A program made the translations under genes and the position numbers. A DNA stretch of 64,000 nt from Marivita sp. GX14005. GTDB taxonomy: Bacteria; Pseudomonadota; Alphaproteobacteria; Rhodobacterales; Rhodobacteraceae. Positions within the stretch are counted from its first letter, which is position 1, and every line of letters starts with the position of its first letter. The DNA is taken from assembly GCF_023370775.1 (NCBI RefSeq), contig NZ_JAMCCQ010000005.1, positions 124,001-188,000 on the forward strand, given 5' to 3'. The notes under the pieces were generated by a model, which searched no databases, was not told the origin of the DNA, and worked only from the letters and a program-made list of their open reading frames with translations. Shown one piece after another: positions 16,824 through 25,924 of this stretch.

Positions 16824-17654
16824 TCACTGTGCGACCTGGTCTTTCCAGTCGTCGCCGCGGAACCAGTAATCGTGGCGCGCCTTCAGCCAGCCGGTATTCG
16901 CCTTGTGCGTGATCCAGCTGTTGAAGAAAGCCAGCGCATCAGGATCGCCCTTGCGCAGCGCGAAGCCTTCGCCGCCGGCGCCGAAGGCCTGATCGAAGGG
17001 CACGCTGAGCACATCGGGATTGGCGCGGGCCTCATCCGATGGGCTCGGCTCTGCCATCATGGTGGCGTGGGCGTTGCCGTTCAGCACCTCCTGCGTGGCA
17101 GCGCCGTCTTCGTCGAAAAGCAGCAGCTCGGCCTTGGGAAACATCTCCGCGATGGTGGTGGCGGGGGTGGCGCCGCGGCGGGCGGCGAAGGTGACATCGG
17201 GGCTGTTGTAGTCCTCGAGCGTAAACCCTTCGGTCATGGCGGTATTGGCGAGGATCGTCAGCCCGGAATAGGCATAGGGCACGGTGAAATTGACGGTCAG
17301 GTTCCGCTGGGGCGTGATCGTCATACCGCTGATGATCGTGTCGAAATTGCCGGAAACAAGCGCCGGGATGATGCCGTCCCAGCTGGTGGGCACGAACTCC
17401 GCCTCCACGCCCATATCCTTGGCCAGCTCGCGCCCGACATCGAGTTCGAACCCGATCAGATCGCCATTCAGATCGCGCATCGACCACGGCTTGAAGATTG
17501 AAAGCCCGATCTTGATGACGCCGCGTTTCTTGATCGTTTCGATCACGCTTTCATCGGCCAGCTTTTGCGTCACGTCCTGCGCCAGCGCCGGCAGCGCCGC
17601 GCCGGCGACCGACAATGCCAATGCCCCGGCGATGAGCCGTCTTGTGAATTTCAT
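16824..17654 (-). CDS. Polar amino-acid ABC transporter substrate-binding protein
   Basis: A 276-residue periplasmic binding protein (SBP_bac_3). It has a clear signal peptide (RRLIAGALALSVAGAALPA, cleavage after the ALA near residue 25). The two-lobe domain has the pattern GVIKIGLSIFKPWSMRD, IGFELDVGRELAKDM, WDGIIPALVSGNFDTIIS and the ligand-loop NFTVPYAYSGLTI. It should capture a polar amino acid and deliver it to the two permeases encoded on either side. The gene sits between both permease genes on the minus strand. The ligand cannot be read from the sequence. Confidence 0.9.
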   Translation of the reverse strand: MKFTRRLIAGALALSVAGAALPALAQDVTQKLADESVIETIKKRGVIKIGLSIFKPWSMRDLNGDLIGFELDVGRELAKDMGVEAEFVPTSWDGIIPALVSGNFDTIISGMTITPQRNLTVNFTVPYAYSGLTILANTAMTEGFTLEDYNSPDVTFAARRGATPATTIAEMFPKAELLLFDEDGAATQEVLNGNAHATMMAEPSPSDEARANPDVLSVPFDQAFGAGGEGFALRKGDPDALAFFNSWITHKANTGWLKARHDYWFRGDDWKDQVAQ

Positions 17655-17695
17655 CCTCTGTCTCCCTGATTAAGGCGCAGGTTGCACAGCGCCGA

Positions 17696-18535
17696 TTAAG
17701 ATTCCGTTGCATACCGCTTTTCGAGCAGCGTCACGCCGATGGACAGCGCCAGCGTCAGGGCCATATAGACCGCTGCGATCGTGAACCAAATTTCAAAACT
17801 CATGTAGGTGTCCGAGATGATGTTGCGCCCGATGGTCGTCAGCTCGGCCACGGCGATCACGCTGACGATGGCCGATGATTTGATGACATGCACGGCCTCG
17901 CCGGTCATCGGCGGCAGCATGAAGCGGACGGATTGCGGCAACACGATATAGCGATAGGCCTGCGCCCGCGACATGCCGATGGAGGTCGCGGCTTCCCATT
18001 GGCCTTTTGGCACTGCGTTGATCGCCGCGCGCAGGATCTCCGAGATCAGCACGGAATGGAACACCGCGAGCGTCAGGATGCTGGCCCAGTAACGGTCGAA
18101 CCCGAAGATTGGGCCGAGGACGTAGTAAAAAAGGTAAAGCAGCACCAGAAGCGGGATGTTGCGGATGAGTTCGAGATAGCCGATCGCAACCCCGGTGCAG
18201 ACGATCAGCCCAGAGAGCCGCAAGAGCGCCGTCACCAGCCCCAGCGCAATGGCCAGCGCGAAGGCCGTGGCCGAGAGCGTGACCGTCTTGACCAGACCGA
18301 TGCTGATTTCGCCCCATTGGAACCCGTTCTCGGTGACGGTGTAGAAATATTGCGGGATCCGATACCACTGCCAGTTATATCCCATCGCCTGCGCGCCGCC
18401 ATAAGCCAGCCAGACCAGACCGCCGACGATCACGGCATAGAGCACCACCGAAAACGTCACCGAGTCCACGGTTCGGGCGAAGGGGCTTCGGCCGGGTAGA
18501 GGGCGGCCGCGCGGGGTGAAGGCAGGCTCGGCCAT
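17696..18535 (-). CDS. Polar amino-acid ABC transporter permease (first)
   Basis: A 279-residue inner-membrane permease of the HisM/GlnP type, starting MAEPAFTPRGRPLPGRSPFA; the ATG at 18533-18535 lies just beyond the ATPase stop. Several hydrophobic segments occur, for example VVLYAVIVGGLVWLAYGG near the N-terminus. The EAA-type loop reads SIGMSRAQAYRYIVLPQSVR. It pairs with the permease at 15899 to form a heterodimeric channel. An in-frame extension to 18691 is arginine-rich and overlaps the ATPase gene, so I reject it. Confidence 0.9.
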   Translation of the reverse strand: MAEPAFTPRGRPLPGRSPFARTVDSVTFSVVLYAVIVGGLVWLAYGGAQAMGYNWQWYRIPQYFYTVTENGFQWGEISIGLVKTVTLSATAFALAIALGLVTALLRLSGLIVCTGVAIGYLELIRNIPLLVLLYLFYYVLGPIFGFDRYWASILTLAVFHSVLISEILRAAINAVPKGQWEAATSIGMSRAQAYRYIVLPQSVRFMLPPMTGEAVHVIKSSAIVSVIAVAELTTIGRNIISDTYMSFEIWFTIAAVYMALTLALSIGVTLLEKRYATES

Positions 18536-18542
18536 GCTCACA

Positions 18543-19289
18543 TCAATGCTCCAGGATCTGATCGAGAAACGCGCGGCATCGTTTGCTTTTCGGGGCGGTG
18601 AAGAATGTCTCCGGCGGGGCGGTCTCGACGATCTCGCCGGCATCCATGAAGACCATCGTATCGGCGACCTTGCGGGCAAAGCCCATCTCATGCGTGACGA
18701 CCACCATCGTCATGCCGGTGCCGGCCAGTTCGACCATCACGTCGAGCACCTCGCCGATCATCTCGGGATCGAGCGCCGATGTCGGCTCGTCGAACAGCAT
18801 GATGCGGCTTTCCATGCAGAGCGAGCGCGCGATGGCGACGCGTTGCTGTTGGCCGCCCGACAGGGCGCGCGGGTATTTGTCGGCCTGTTCGGGGATATGC
18901 ACCCGCTCCAGATATTTGCGCGCCGTCGCCTCGGCCTCGGCCCTGGGAACGCCGCGCACCTTGATCGGGCCGATGGTCAGGTTTTCCAGAACCGTCAGAT
19001 GCGGAAAGAGGTTGAACTGCTGGAACACCATGCCGACCTCCTGGCGCAGACGGGAAATCTGCCGGGAATTTTCGTGCACCTCGATCCCGTCCACCGTCAG
19101 CACGCCGGAGTCGTGGAATTCCAGCCCGTTGATACAGCGGATCAGGGTCGATTTGCCCGATCCCGAAGGGCCGCAGACCACCATGCGTTCGCCTTCGCGC
19201 ACGGTGAGCGTGATGTCCTTGAGAGCGTGGAAATCGCCGTAGAACTTGTCGACGTGATCGAAGGATATGATGGGCAATTTACCCGTCAT
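18543..19289 (-). CDS. Polar amino-acid ABC transporter ATP-binding protein (GlnQ-like)
   Basis: A 248-residue ATPase with Walker [11 protein letters not shown]-loop [11 protein letters not shown], signature LSGGQQQR, Walker B IMLFDEP and switch His in VVTHEMGFA. It powers uptake through the two permeases. I chose the ATG giving [18 protein letters not shown]; a GTG 66 nt upstream (19353-19355) after AAAGGG would add 22 residues and cannot be excluded. It is the first gene of the minus-strand transport operon (ATPase, permease, binding protein, permease), with only 7 nt to the next gene. Confidence 0.9.
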   Translation of the reverse strand: MTGKLPIISFDHVDKFYGDFHALKDITLTVREGERMVVCGPSGSGKSTLIRCINGLEFHDSGVLTVDGIEVHENSRQISRLRQEVGMVFQQFNLFPHLTVLENLTIGPIKVRGVPRAEAEATARKYLERVHIPEQADKYPRALSGGQQQRVAIARSLCMESRIMLFDEPTSALDPEMIGEVLDVMVELAGTGMTMVVVTHEMGFARKVADTMVFMDAGEIVETAPPETFFTAPKSKRCRAFLDQILEH

Positions 19290-19457
19290 GCCGAAATGCC
19301 ATCCGTGCTCATCCTCGTAGTTTTGCGCATTCGACCGTGATGGGCCCAGATGCACCGCCCTTTATAGCATCGTTTCACGGCAAGCAGATGTCATGCCGCC
19401 CCGGCGCCGTGCCGCGCGCTTGACTTAGCGCTGCGATGCGGCGGGGCGAGGCCGATT

Positions 19458-20042
19458 TCAGGAATTCTCCGCAGAGCTTTTCGACGGCGCGGCTTCCAGC
19501 GGATGCTGGGCCAGCTCATGCGCGATGTCGTCGTCGATCGGCGTGTCGAAGGTGTTGAGAATATAGCCCAGCGTCGAATAGAAGCCGACCGTGGCGATCA
19601 GATCGAACGCGCCATCCTTTCCGGCAAGCGCGAAAAGCTCTTCCAGCGTGCCGGATGCGATGCGTTTGTGCGTCACAAGGTCATCCACGGCTTTTGCCAG
19701 AACGCCATCCTGCTCGTCCATCTCGCCGATATCGCCCCGGATCGAGGCAATCCGTGCATCGTTCATTCCCAACTTGCGCGCGCGCACGACGTGATGCGCC
19801 CATTCATAGGGCGAGCCGAGATGCACTGCGGCGCGCAGGATGACGATCTCGCTGAACTCTGCGCCGAGGCTGGTATCGATCACGACATGACGCCGCAGAT
19901 CGGCCCAGGCCCGCACGAGCGCGGGGTGATGTGCCATCACGCGGTAGACATTGGCCGAGCCGAGAAAGCCGCCGCGAAACTCCGCCAAAGCCTCTGGCCA
20001 GTCGGCATCGGGAATGGGCGGGCAGGCGGTTCGGGATGACAT
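19458..20042 (-). CDS. Carboxymuconolactone decarboxylase (AhpD-like) family protein
   Basis: A 194-residue all-helical protein of the CMD/AhpD superfamily. The core EFSEIVILRAAVHLGSPYEW followed by AHHVVRARKLGM is typical: the E...R...YEW..H arrangement of the family active site without a CxxC pair, so peroxidase activity of the AhpD kind is unlikely. Relatives are annotated as gamma-carboxymuconolactone decarboxylase-like. No signal peptide. It stands alone between the amino-acid transport operon and the divergent mscS gene. Confidence 0.8.
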   Translation of the reverse strand: MSSRTACPPIPDADWPEALAEFRGGFLGSANVYRVMAHHPALVRAWADLRRHVVIDTSLGAEFSEIVILRAAVHLGSPYEWAHHVVRARKLGMNDARIASIRGDIGEMDEQDGVLAKAVDDLVTHKRIASGTLEELFALAGKDGAFDLIATVGFYSTLGYILNTFDTPIDDDIAHELAQHPLEAAPSKSSAENS

Positions 20043-20194
20043 GGCAAAGACCTTCGGTTAGAGCGGACGCGCGACTATCGGCGCAGAGCGGGGGAGGATG
20101 CAAGCGCAGCGGAACTCTTTTTGCCGCGATAGCGTTATCCCGCCCTGACCGGCGCCCGCGCGCCGGATCGATTTTCTAGTGAAGCAGGACAGGC

Positions 20195-21118
20195 ATGGAA
20201 GAGATTGAAAAGGTTGGCAATGGCATCTGGGACAAGCTGGGCGCCATGTTCACAACGGAAATATATAACGGCAAATCCCTTGCCGATCTTCTGACGCTCG
20301 AAGCGCTCATGTCGCTCGTCGGCAACATCATCGCGGCGGCGCTGATCCTGATCCTCGGTTTCGTGATTTCCGGCATGGCGCGCCGCCGGATCATCCGGCT
20401 CAGCGAGACGCATCCCCGCCTCGATGAGACGCTGTTCAAGTTCCTCGGCGATATGGCCCGTTACACCGTGCTGGCCTTCACCGGGCTTTTCGTTCTCAAC
20501 ACGTTCGGCGTGCAGACCACCTCCATCGTTGCGGTGATCGGTGCCGCCGGCCTTGCCATTGGCCTCGCGCTTCAGGGCACCTTGTCGAACGTGGCTGCCG
20601 GGGTGATGCTGATCTTCTTCAGGCCGCTGAAAACCGGCGATTTCGTCGAGGTGAACGGCGTTGTCGGCACGGTGAAGGAAATCACGCTGAACTACACCGA
20701 GATCGCGGATATGGGCAATGTGAAGGTCGTCGTGCCCAATTCCGAGGTCTGGGGCAACACGATCAAGAATTACTCGGTCTATGACACGCGCCGCGCGGAA
20801 TGGACCTTCGGTGTCGGCTACGGCGCGAACCTTGCGCAGGCCGAAGAGGTGATCCGCGATACGATCATGTCCGATCCGCGCTCCCACAGCAAGCCCGAGC
20901 CGTTCATCCAGGTCAACGGGCTGAATGCGAGCAGCGTCGATTTCCTCGTCCGCGTCTGGTGTTCGGCTGGCGATTACTTCCAGTATCAGGCGGATATGAA
21001 ACGCGCGGTCAAGGAAGCGCTGGATGCCGCCGGTGTGGACATTCCGTTCCCCACCCGCACCGTCCATGTGCAGCGCGATGACGCGGAGGCGGAGGCGGCG
21101 GCTGAGGCTGCCGAATAG
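20195..21118 (+). CDS. Small-conductance mechanosensitive channel (MscS family)
   Basis: A 307-residue MscS channel. Two hydrophobic segments (NIIAAALILILGFVISGM; TVLAFTGLFVLNTFGV) precede the pore-lining helix AAGLAIGLALQGTLSNVAAG, rich in Gly and Ala, and the beta domain with FFRPLKTGDFVEVNGVVGTV. The rest forms the cytoplasmic vestibule (VVVPNSEVWGNTIKNYSV). It releases solutes when membrane tension rises. The length fits the short MscS class. It ends 3 nt before the convergent glpR gene. An ACAGGC site precedes the ATG. Confidence 0.92.
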   Translation: MEEIEKVGNGIWDKLGAMFTTEIYNGKSLADLLTLEALMSLVGNIIAAALILILGFVISGMARRRIIRLSETHPRLDETLFKFLGDMARYTVLAFTGLFVLNTFGVQTTSIVAVIGAAGLAIGLALQGTLSNVAAGVMLIFFRPLKTGDFVEVNGVVGTVKEITLNYTEIADMGNVKVVVPNSEVWGNTIKNYSVYDTRRAEWTFGVGYGANLAQAEEVIRDTIMSDPRSHSKPEPFIQVNGLNASSVDFLVRVWCSAGDYFQYQADMKRAVKEALDAAGVDIPFPTRTVHVQRDDAEAEAAAEAAE

Positions 21119-21121
21119 GGC

Positions 21122-21886
21122 TCAGCGCGGGGCGATCACCACTTCTGTGTCCCACCCCGCGCAGCGTTCTTGCAGATCGCCCGGCAGTGGCGCGTCGGTG
21201 AAGAAGGTATCGACCGCCTCCAGCGACGCGATCCGCGCCGGCGCGCTGCGCTTGAACTTGGAAGCGTCGGCAACGAGGAAGGTCTGGCGCGATTGGCGCA
21301 GGATCGACTGGCTGACGCCGACTTCCTGAATGTCGAAATCCAGCAGATCGCCATCGCGGTCGAGCGCCGAGCAGCCGATGATCGCCAGATCGAACTTGAA
21401 TTGCAGGATCGTTTCGGTCGCCAGCTTGCCCACCAGCCCGCCATCGGCGCGGCGCAGATTGCCGCCCGTCACCACGACCTGACATTCGGGCGTTTCCACA
21501 AGGATATTGGCGACGTTCATGTTGTTCGTGACCACCAGCATATCGGTATGCCGGCGCAATTCGCGCGCCACCGCTTCGGTGCTGGTGCCGATATTGAGAA
21601 AGAGCGAGATGTTGTTCGGGATCCGCTCCGCGCAAGCGCGCGCGATGGCGCTCTTGGCATCGAGATTGAGCCGGCGTCGTTCCTCGTAGCCGATATTGCT
21701 CGTGCCCGAGGGCAGCATCGCACCGCCATGCACGCGTTCGAGCTGACCGTCCTCGGCCAGATCGCTCAGATCGCGGCGGATGGTCTGCAGCGTCACCCCG
21801 AAATGCTGCGCCAGACCCTCGACCGTGACCTTGCCGTCGCGGCGGGCGATTTCAAGAATATCCTTGTGGCGAAACGCGTGTGACAT
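21122..21886 (-). CDS. glpR: DeoR-family repressor of glycerol-3-phosphate metabolism
   Basis: A 254-residue DeoR-type regulator. The N-terminal helix-turn-helix is VEGLAQHFGVTLQTIRRDLS with the following GQLERVHGGA wing. The C-terminal sugar-phosphate sensing domain has LFLNIGTSTEAVARELRR and IIGCSALDRDGDLLDFD. Its position, divergent from glpD and the glycerol transport operon, identifies it as GlpR, which is released by glycerol-3-phosphate. The likely operator is the CATAAAC-GTTTATG palindrome at 22042-22059 in the shared control region. The start at 21884-21886 gives MSHAFRHKDI; an upstream extension is unlikely. Confidence 0.9.
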   Translation of the reverse strand: MSHAFRHKDILEIARRDGKVTVEGLAQHFGVTLQTIRRDLSDLAEDGQLERVHGGAMLPSGTSNIGYEERRRLNLDAKSAIARACAERIPNNISLFLNIGTSTEAVARELRRHTDMLVVTNNMNVANILVETPECQVVVTGGNLRRADGGLVGKLATETILQFKFDLAIIGCSALDRDGDLLDFDIQEVGVSQSILRQSRQTFLVADASKFKRSAPARIASLEAVDTFFTDAPLPGDLQERCAGWDTEVVIAPR

Positions 21887-22041
21887 CGGCTGGCGGGTCC
21901 ATTCTGGCGGTCGGGTTCGGAGATGTTCGGTTTTCGGGTCGTCTGCTTCTCCGGGCGGGGTTTTTTTCCAGCATAGTGTCGGGAAATGCCGCAAGACCAG
22001 AAAAATTTTGCAGCCCTTTCATGGAGATGCGCGCAAACGAA

Positions 22042-22059
22042 CATAAACGAAAGTTTATG
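22042..22059. promoter_or_regulatory. GlpR operator candidate
   Basis: A perfect inverted repeat: CATAAAC (22042-22048), a GAAA spacer, GTTTATG (22053-22059). The surroundings contain repeated ACGAA/AACGAA units (22036-22050), close to the half-sites of DeoR-type GlpR operators. It lies in the glpR-glpD intergenic region immediately upstream of a plausible glpD promoter, so binding could block glpD transcription and autoregulate glpR. Assignment to GlpR rests on position and sequence type, not on a test. Confidence 0.75.
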
Positions 22060-22060
22060 C

Positions 22061-22089
22061 TTGCGAAGCGCGGATGTGATTGCCATAGT
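22061..22089 (+). promoter_or_regulatory. Candidate sigma-70 promoter of glpD operon
   Basis: TTGCGA (22061-22066) and CATAGT (22084-22089) are spaced by 17 nt. The start would be near 22096, about 28 nt before the GTG of glpD and just downstream of the palindromic operator. The -10 is imperfect, so this is a reasonable rather than certain promoter. Confidence 0.5.
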
Positions 22090-22123
22090 TTCCGCAAGGG
22101 CATTGCGATGGGGGAGGTGGCGC

Positions 22124-23716
22124 GTGACGAATCGCTCGGATCCGGTCGACATCTTTATCATCGGCGGAGGCATCAATGGTTGCGGCATCGCGCGCGATGC
22201 GTCAGGGCGCGGCTTGTCGGTGACGCTTGCCGAGATGCACGATCTGGCATCCGCCACCTCTTCGGCGTCGACCAAGCTCTTCCATGGCGGGTTGCGCTAT
22301 CTCGAATATTTCGAATTCCGGCTGGTGCGCGAGGCGCTGATCGAACGCGAAGTTCTGCTTAAGGCGATGCCCCATATCAGTTGGCCGATGCGTTTTGTCC
22401 TTCCCTATCATAAGGATATGCGCTTCGAATCCGATACGCCGACATCGAAGCTGCTCGGGCTGGCCATGCCCTGGATGAAGGGGCGGCGGCCGTCATGGCT
22501 GATCCGGTTGGGGCTGTTCATGTATGACACCCTTGGCGGGCGGCAGATTTTGCCCGGCACCACCACGGTCAGTCTCGATGGAACGCCGGAGGGCGCGCCG
22601 CTCGAGGATCGCTTCTCGAAAGCGTATGAATATTCCGATTGCTGGGTCGAGGATTCGCGCCTCGTCGTGCTGAACGCACGCGATGCGGAGGCGCGCGGCG
22701 CGACGATCCTGACACGAACCAAGGTCGTGACGGCATCGCGCGAGGGTGATCTGTGGCGCGTGGAAACGCAAAATACCGAAAATGGCGAGACGCATGTTCA
22801 CCGCGCCCGGATGCTCGTCAACGCGGGCGGGCCTTGGGTGGGCGATATCATCCAATCCAAGGTGCGGCTCAATTCCTCTGAAGGCGTGCGCCTCGTGCGC
22901 GGCTCGCATATCGTCACGCGCCGACTTTACGATCACGACAAGTGCTACTTCTTCCAGGGCACGGATGGCCGCATCATTTTCGCCATTCCCTATGAGACCG
23001 ATTTCACGCTGATCGGCACCACCGATGCCGAACATGACGATCCGTCGCAAGAGCCTGTCTGCACGCCGGAAGAAAAGGCTTATCTCATCGATTTCGCGAA
23101 CAGGTATTTCAAGCACGATATCAGCGATGACGATGTCGTCTGGACCTATTCCGGCGTGCGCCCGCTCTATGATGACGGCGCGAGCAGCGCGACGGCGGCG
23201 ACGCGCGACTATACGCTGAAGGTCGATGCGAATGGCGGCGCGCCGATCCTCAATATCTTCGGCGGCAAGATCACCACCTATCGCCGGCTTGCGGAAAGCG
23301 CGCTGGACAGGATCGCCGACCACCTGCCGGTGGCGCGCGGCGACTGGACAGCCGGCGCGCCCTTGCCCGGCGGGGATTTCCCGGTGGACGCGGTGGAGCG
23401 CCTGATCGCCGATCTGCGCGCCCGCCACGGTTTCCTGACCGAGTTCTGGGCGCGCCGCCTGATCCGCGCCTACGGAACGGAGGCGACACAGGTTCTGGGC
23501 GATGCCGCGCAAGCGTCCGATCTGGGCCGCGATTTCGGTGCGAGCTTGACGGAATCGGAAGTGATCTGGCTCATGGAGAAGGAATATGCCCGCACGGCCG
23601 AAGATGTGGTCTGGCGGCGCAGCAAGCTTGGCCTGCGGATGAGCCGGGCGGAGATCGAGGCCCTGGACGCGTGGATGGCCGGGCACCGGCAATCGGTGTC
23701 GAAAGCGGCGGAATAG
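22124..23716 (+). CDS. glpD: Aerobic glycerol-3-phosphate dehydrogenase
   Basis: A 530-residue FAD-dependent dehydrogenase that oxidises sn-glycerol-3-phosphate to dihydroxyacetone phosphate and feeds electrons to quinone at the membrane. The dinucleotide-binding motif is IFIIGGGINGCGIARDASGR, followed by SSASTKLFHGGLRYLE. Later blocks include YSGVRPLYDDGASS and the FGGKITTYRRLAE flavin segment, with a helical C-terminal domain. The start is GTG at 22124, after GGGGGAGGTGGC, a strong ribosome site; upstream ATGs lie in the promoter region. It heads the glycerol operon, followed 9 nt later by glpS. Confidence 0.95.
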   Translation: MTNRSDPVDIFIIGGGINGCGIARDASGRGLSVTLAEMHDLASATSSASTKLFHGGLRYLEYFEFRLVREALIEREVLLKAMPHISWPMRFVLPYHKDMRFESDTPTSKLLGLAMPWMKGRRPSWLIRLGLFMYDTLGGRQILPGTTTVSLDGTPEGAPLEDRFSKAYEYSDCWVEDSRLVVLNARDAEARGATILTRTKVVTASREGDLWRVETQNTENGETHVHRARMLVNAGGPWVGDIIQSKVRLNSSEGVRLVRGSHIVTRRLYDHDKCYFFQGTDGRIIFAIPYETDFTLIGTTDAEHDDPSQEPVCTPEEKAYLIDFANRYFKHDISDDDVVWTYSGVRPLYDDGASSATAATRDYTLKVDANGGAPILNIFGGKITTYRRLAESALDRIADHLPVARGDWTAGAPLPGGDFPVDAVERLIADLRARHGFLTEFWARRLIRAYGTEATQVLGDAAQASDLGRDFGASLTESEVIWLMEKEYARTAEDVVWRRSKLGLRMSRAEIEALDAWMAGHRQSVSKAAE

Positions 23717-23725
23717 GGGGCGCTC

Positions 23726-24814
23726 ATGTCGCTGGAACTCAGGAATGTGTCGAAAGTCGTGGAGGGGCAAACCCATATCCACCCCACCGACCTGACGCTG
23801 GAGAAGGGCACGATGAACGTGCTTCTGGGGCCGACCCTGTCGGGCAAGACCTCGCTGATGCGGCTGATGGCCGGGCTCGATCAGCCGGCGACGGGGCGGA
23901 TCATCTGGCAGGGAGAGGATGTGACGGGCATGCGGGTTCAGGACCGCAAGGTCGCGATGGTCTACCAGCAATTCATCAACTACCCGTCGATGACCGTCTA
24001 TGACAACATCGCCTCCCCGATGAAGCTGATGGGCGTGGACCGCGCCGAGATCGATGCGCGCGTGCGCGAGACTGCCGAGATGATGCAGCTGACCCCGATG
24101 CTGGAGCGCAAGCCGCTGGAGCTTTCGGGCGGCCAGCAGCAACGCTGCGCACTGGCGCGGGCGCTGGTCAAGAACGCGGGGCTCGTCCTGCTCGACGAGC
24201 CTTTGGCCAACCTCGATTACAAGCTGCGCGAGGAATTGCGGATCGAGATCCCGCGCATCTTCGAAGCCTCCGGGTCGATCTTCGTCTATGCCACGACCGA
24301 ACCCGAAGAGGCGCTGCTTCTGGGCGGCAATACCGCAACGCTCTGGGAGGGGCGCGTCACGCAGTTCGGCCCGACGCCCGACGTCTACCGCCAGCCCGTC
24401 GATGCGACAACGGCGCGGGTGTTCAGCGACCCGCCGATGAATTTCCTCGACATCGAGAAACGGGGCGACCGGCTGACTTTCGGGGACGGACAATCCGCGC
24501 CCGCTGCGGGCAAGCTCGCCACGCTTCGAGATGGCGCCTACACCGCCGGGTTCCGCCCCAACCACCTGGAGATCGGCCAGCATGCGCCAGACGCCATGCC
24601 GTTCCGCGCGCGGCTGTCAGTGACGGAACTGACCGGCTCGGAAACCTTCATCCATCTCGATCATCACGGCGAACGCTGGGTCGGTCTGGTTCATGGAATT
24701 CACAACCTGTCCCTGGGCGAGGAGCTGACAGTCTGGCTCGACCCCCGGCATGTTTACGTGTTCGACGAGGCGGGCAATCTCGTCGCCCCCGCATCCTATG
24801 CGCTCGCGGCTTAA
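23726..24814 (+). CDS. glpS: Glycerol ABC transporter ATP-binding protein GlpS
   Basis: A 362-residue ATPase of the carbohydrate-uptake-1 (UgpC/MalK) type. Walker A is atypical, GPTLSGKTS; the signature [13 protein letters not shown], Walker B LVLLDEPLANLD and a C-terminal TOBE-like regulatory domain are present. In place of the usual switch His it reads VYATTEPEEAL, so Thr-Thr-Glu replaces the THD/THE His, which is characteristic of one of the two ATPases of this transporter class and suggests a degenerate catalytic site. It forms a heterodimer with the next gene product. Located between glpD and glpT in the operon. Confidence 0.88.
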   Translation: MSLELRNVSKVVEGQTHIHPTDLTLEKGTMNVLLGPTLSGKTSLMRLMAGLDQPATGRIIWQGEDVTGMRVQDRKVAMVYQQFINYPSMTVYDNIASPMKLMGVDRAEIDARVRETAEMMQLTPMLERKPLELSGGQQQRCALARALVKNAGLVLLDEPLANLDYKLREELRIEIPRIFEASGSIFVYATTEPEEALLLGGNTATLWEGRVTQFGPTPDVYRQPVDATTARVFSDPPMNFLDIEKRGDRLTFGDGQSAPAAGKLATLRDGAYTAGFRPNHLEIGQHAPDAMPFRARLSVTELTGSETFIHLDHHGERWVGLVHGIHNLSLGEELTVWLDPRHVYVFDEAGNLVAPASYALAA

Positions 24815-24826
24815 GGAGAGGTAAAG

Positions 24827-25924
24827 ATGGCCCGGATCACCCTCGACAATCTCGCTCATTCCTATCTGCCCAATCCGGCGAGCGAGGCCGATTACGCGCT
24901 GAAGGAACTCAACCATGTCTGGGAAGACGGCGCGGCCTATGCGCTTCTCGGTGCGTCGGGTTGCGGAAAATCCACGCTTCTCAATATCATATCCGGGCTT
25001 CTTCAGCCAAGTCGCGGCCGCATCCTTTTCGATGATGAGGACGTGACCCACGCACCCACGGCGGCGCGCAACATCGCGCAAGTGTTCCAGTTTCCGGTCG
25101 TCTACGACACGATGACGGTGCGCGACAACCTGGCCTTCCCCCTGCGCAACCGCGGTCGCGACGAGGCCTATGTGGCCGAGCGTGTGCAGGAGATCGCGGC
25201 CATGATCGGAATGGAGGATGTGCTCTCCAAAAAGGCGCGCGGGCTGACGGCGGATGCCAAGCAGAAGATCAGCCTGGGGCGCGGCATGGTGCGCAAGGAT
25301 GTCAACGCATTGCTCTTCGACGAGCCGCTGACGGTGATCGATCCGCATATGAAATGGGAATTGCGCACGCAGCTCAAGCGCCTGCATCAGGATTTCGGCC
25401 ATACGATGATCTACGTCACGCATGACCAGACGGAGGCGCTGACCTTCGCCGACAAGGTGGTGGTGATGCATGACGGCCGCGTCGTGCAGATCGGCACGCC
25501 AGAGGAGCTTTTCGAACGGCCCGAGCACACCTTCGTCGGCTATTTTATCGGCTCGCCGGGCATGAATGTGCTGCCGGCAGAGATCGACGGCTCCACGGCA
25601 CGTCTGGGCGCGTCGCAAATTCCGCTCGGTGCCGGTTATGGCGCGCTGTCCGGCAAGGTCGAGATCGGCGTGCGGCCGGAATTCCTGCGTTTGAGCCGGG
25701 AGGACGGGGTGCCCGTCACCATCCGCCGGGTGGAGGATGTGGGCCGCCACAAGATCGTGCGCGCGGCGCTTGAAGGGCATGAGATCAACATCATCGCGGA
25801 CGAGGACGACGATATCGGGGCCGACCTGACCCGCGTCAGCTTCGATCCGGCGCATGTCAACGTGTATCTCGACGACTGGCGCGTCGCGCCGCAAGGGTCG
25901 CGATCTGTCGGGGAGGCCGCGTGA
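24827..25924 (+). CDS. glpT: Glycerol ABC transporter ATP-binding protein GlpT
   Basis: A 365-residue ATPase, partner of GlpS. Walker A is LGASGCGKSTLL, with a Q-loop of AQVFQFPVVYD. The signature motif is degenerate (LTADAKQKISLGRGMV instead of LSGGQ), while Walker B (ALLFDEPLTVID) and the switch His (IYVTHDQTEA) are intact. Together with GlpS, which lacks the His, this suggests an asymmetric ATPase pair. A TOBE-type domain closes the protein. The TGA overlaps the next ATG (TGATG at 25922-25926). It imports glycerol in the glpSTPQ type of transporter. Confidence 0.88.
   Translation: MARITLDNLAHSYLPNPASEADYALKELNHVWEDGAAYALLGASGCGKSTLLNIISGLLQPSRGRILFDDEDVTHAPTAARNIAQVFQFPVVYDTMTVRDNLAFPLRNRGRDEAYVAERVQEIAAMIGMEDVLSKKARGLTADAKQKISLGRGMVRKDVNALLFDEPLTVIDPHMKWELRTQLKRLHQDFGHTMIYVTHDQTEALTFADKVVVMHDGRVVQIGTPEELFERPEHTFVGYFIGSPGMNVLPAEIDGSTARLGASQIPLGAGYGALSGKVEIGVRPEFLRLSREDGVPVTIRRVEDVGRHKIVRAALEGHEINIIADEDDDIGADLTRVSFDPAHVNVYLDDWRVAPQGSRSVGEAA

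Noticed and set aside
17696-18691. Longer permease start at 18691
   Set aside because: The added 52 residues are Arg/Ser-rich and overlap the ATPase gene; the ATG at 18533-18535 gives the usual N-terminus.
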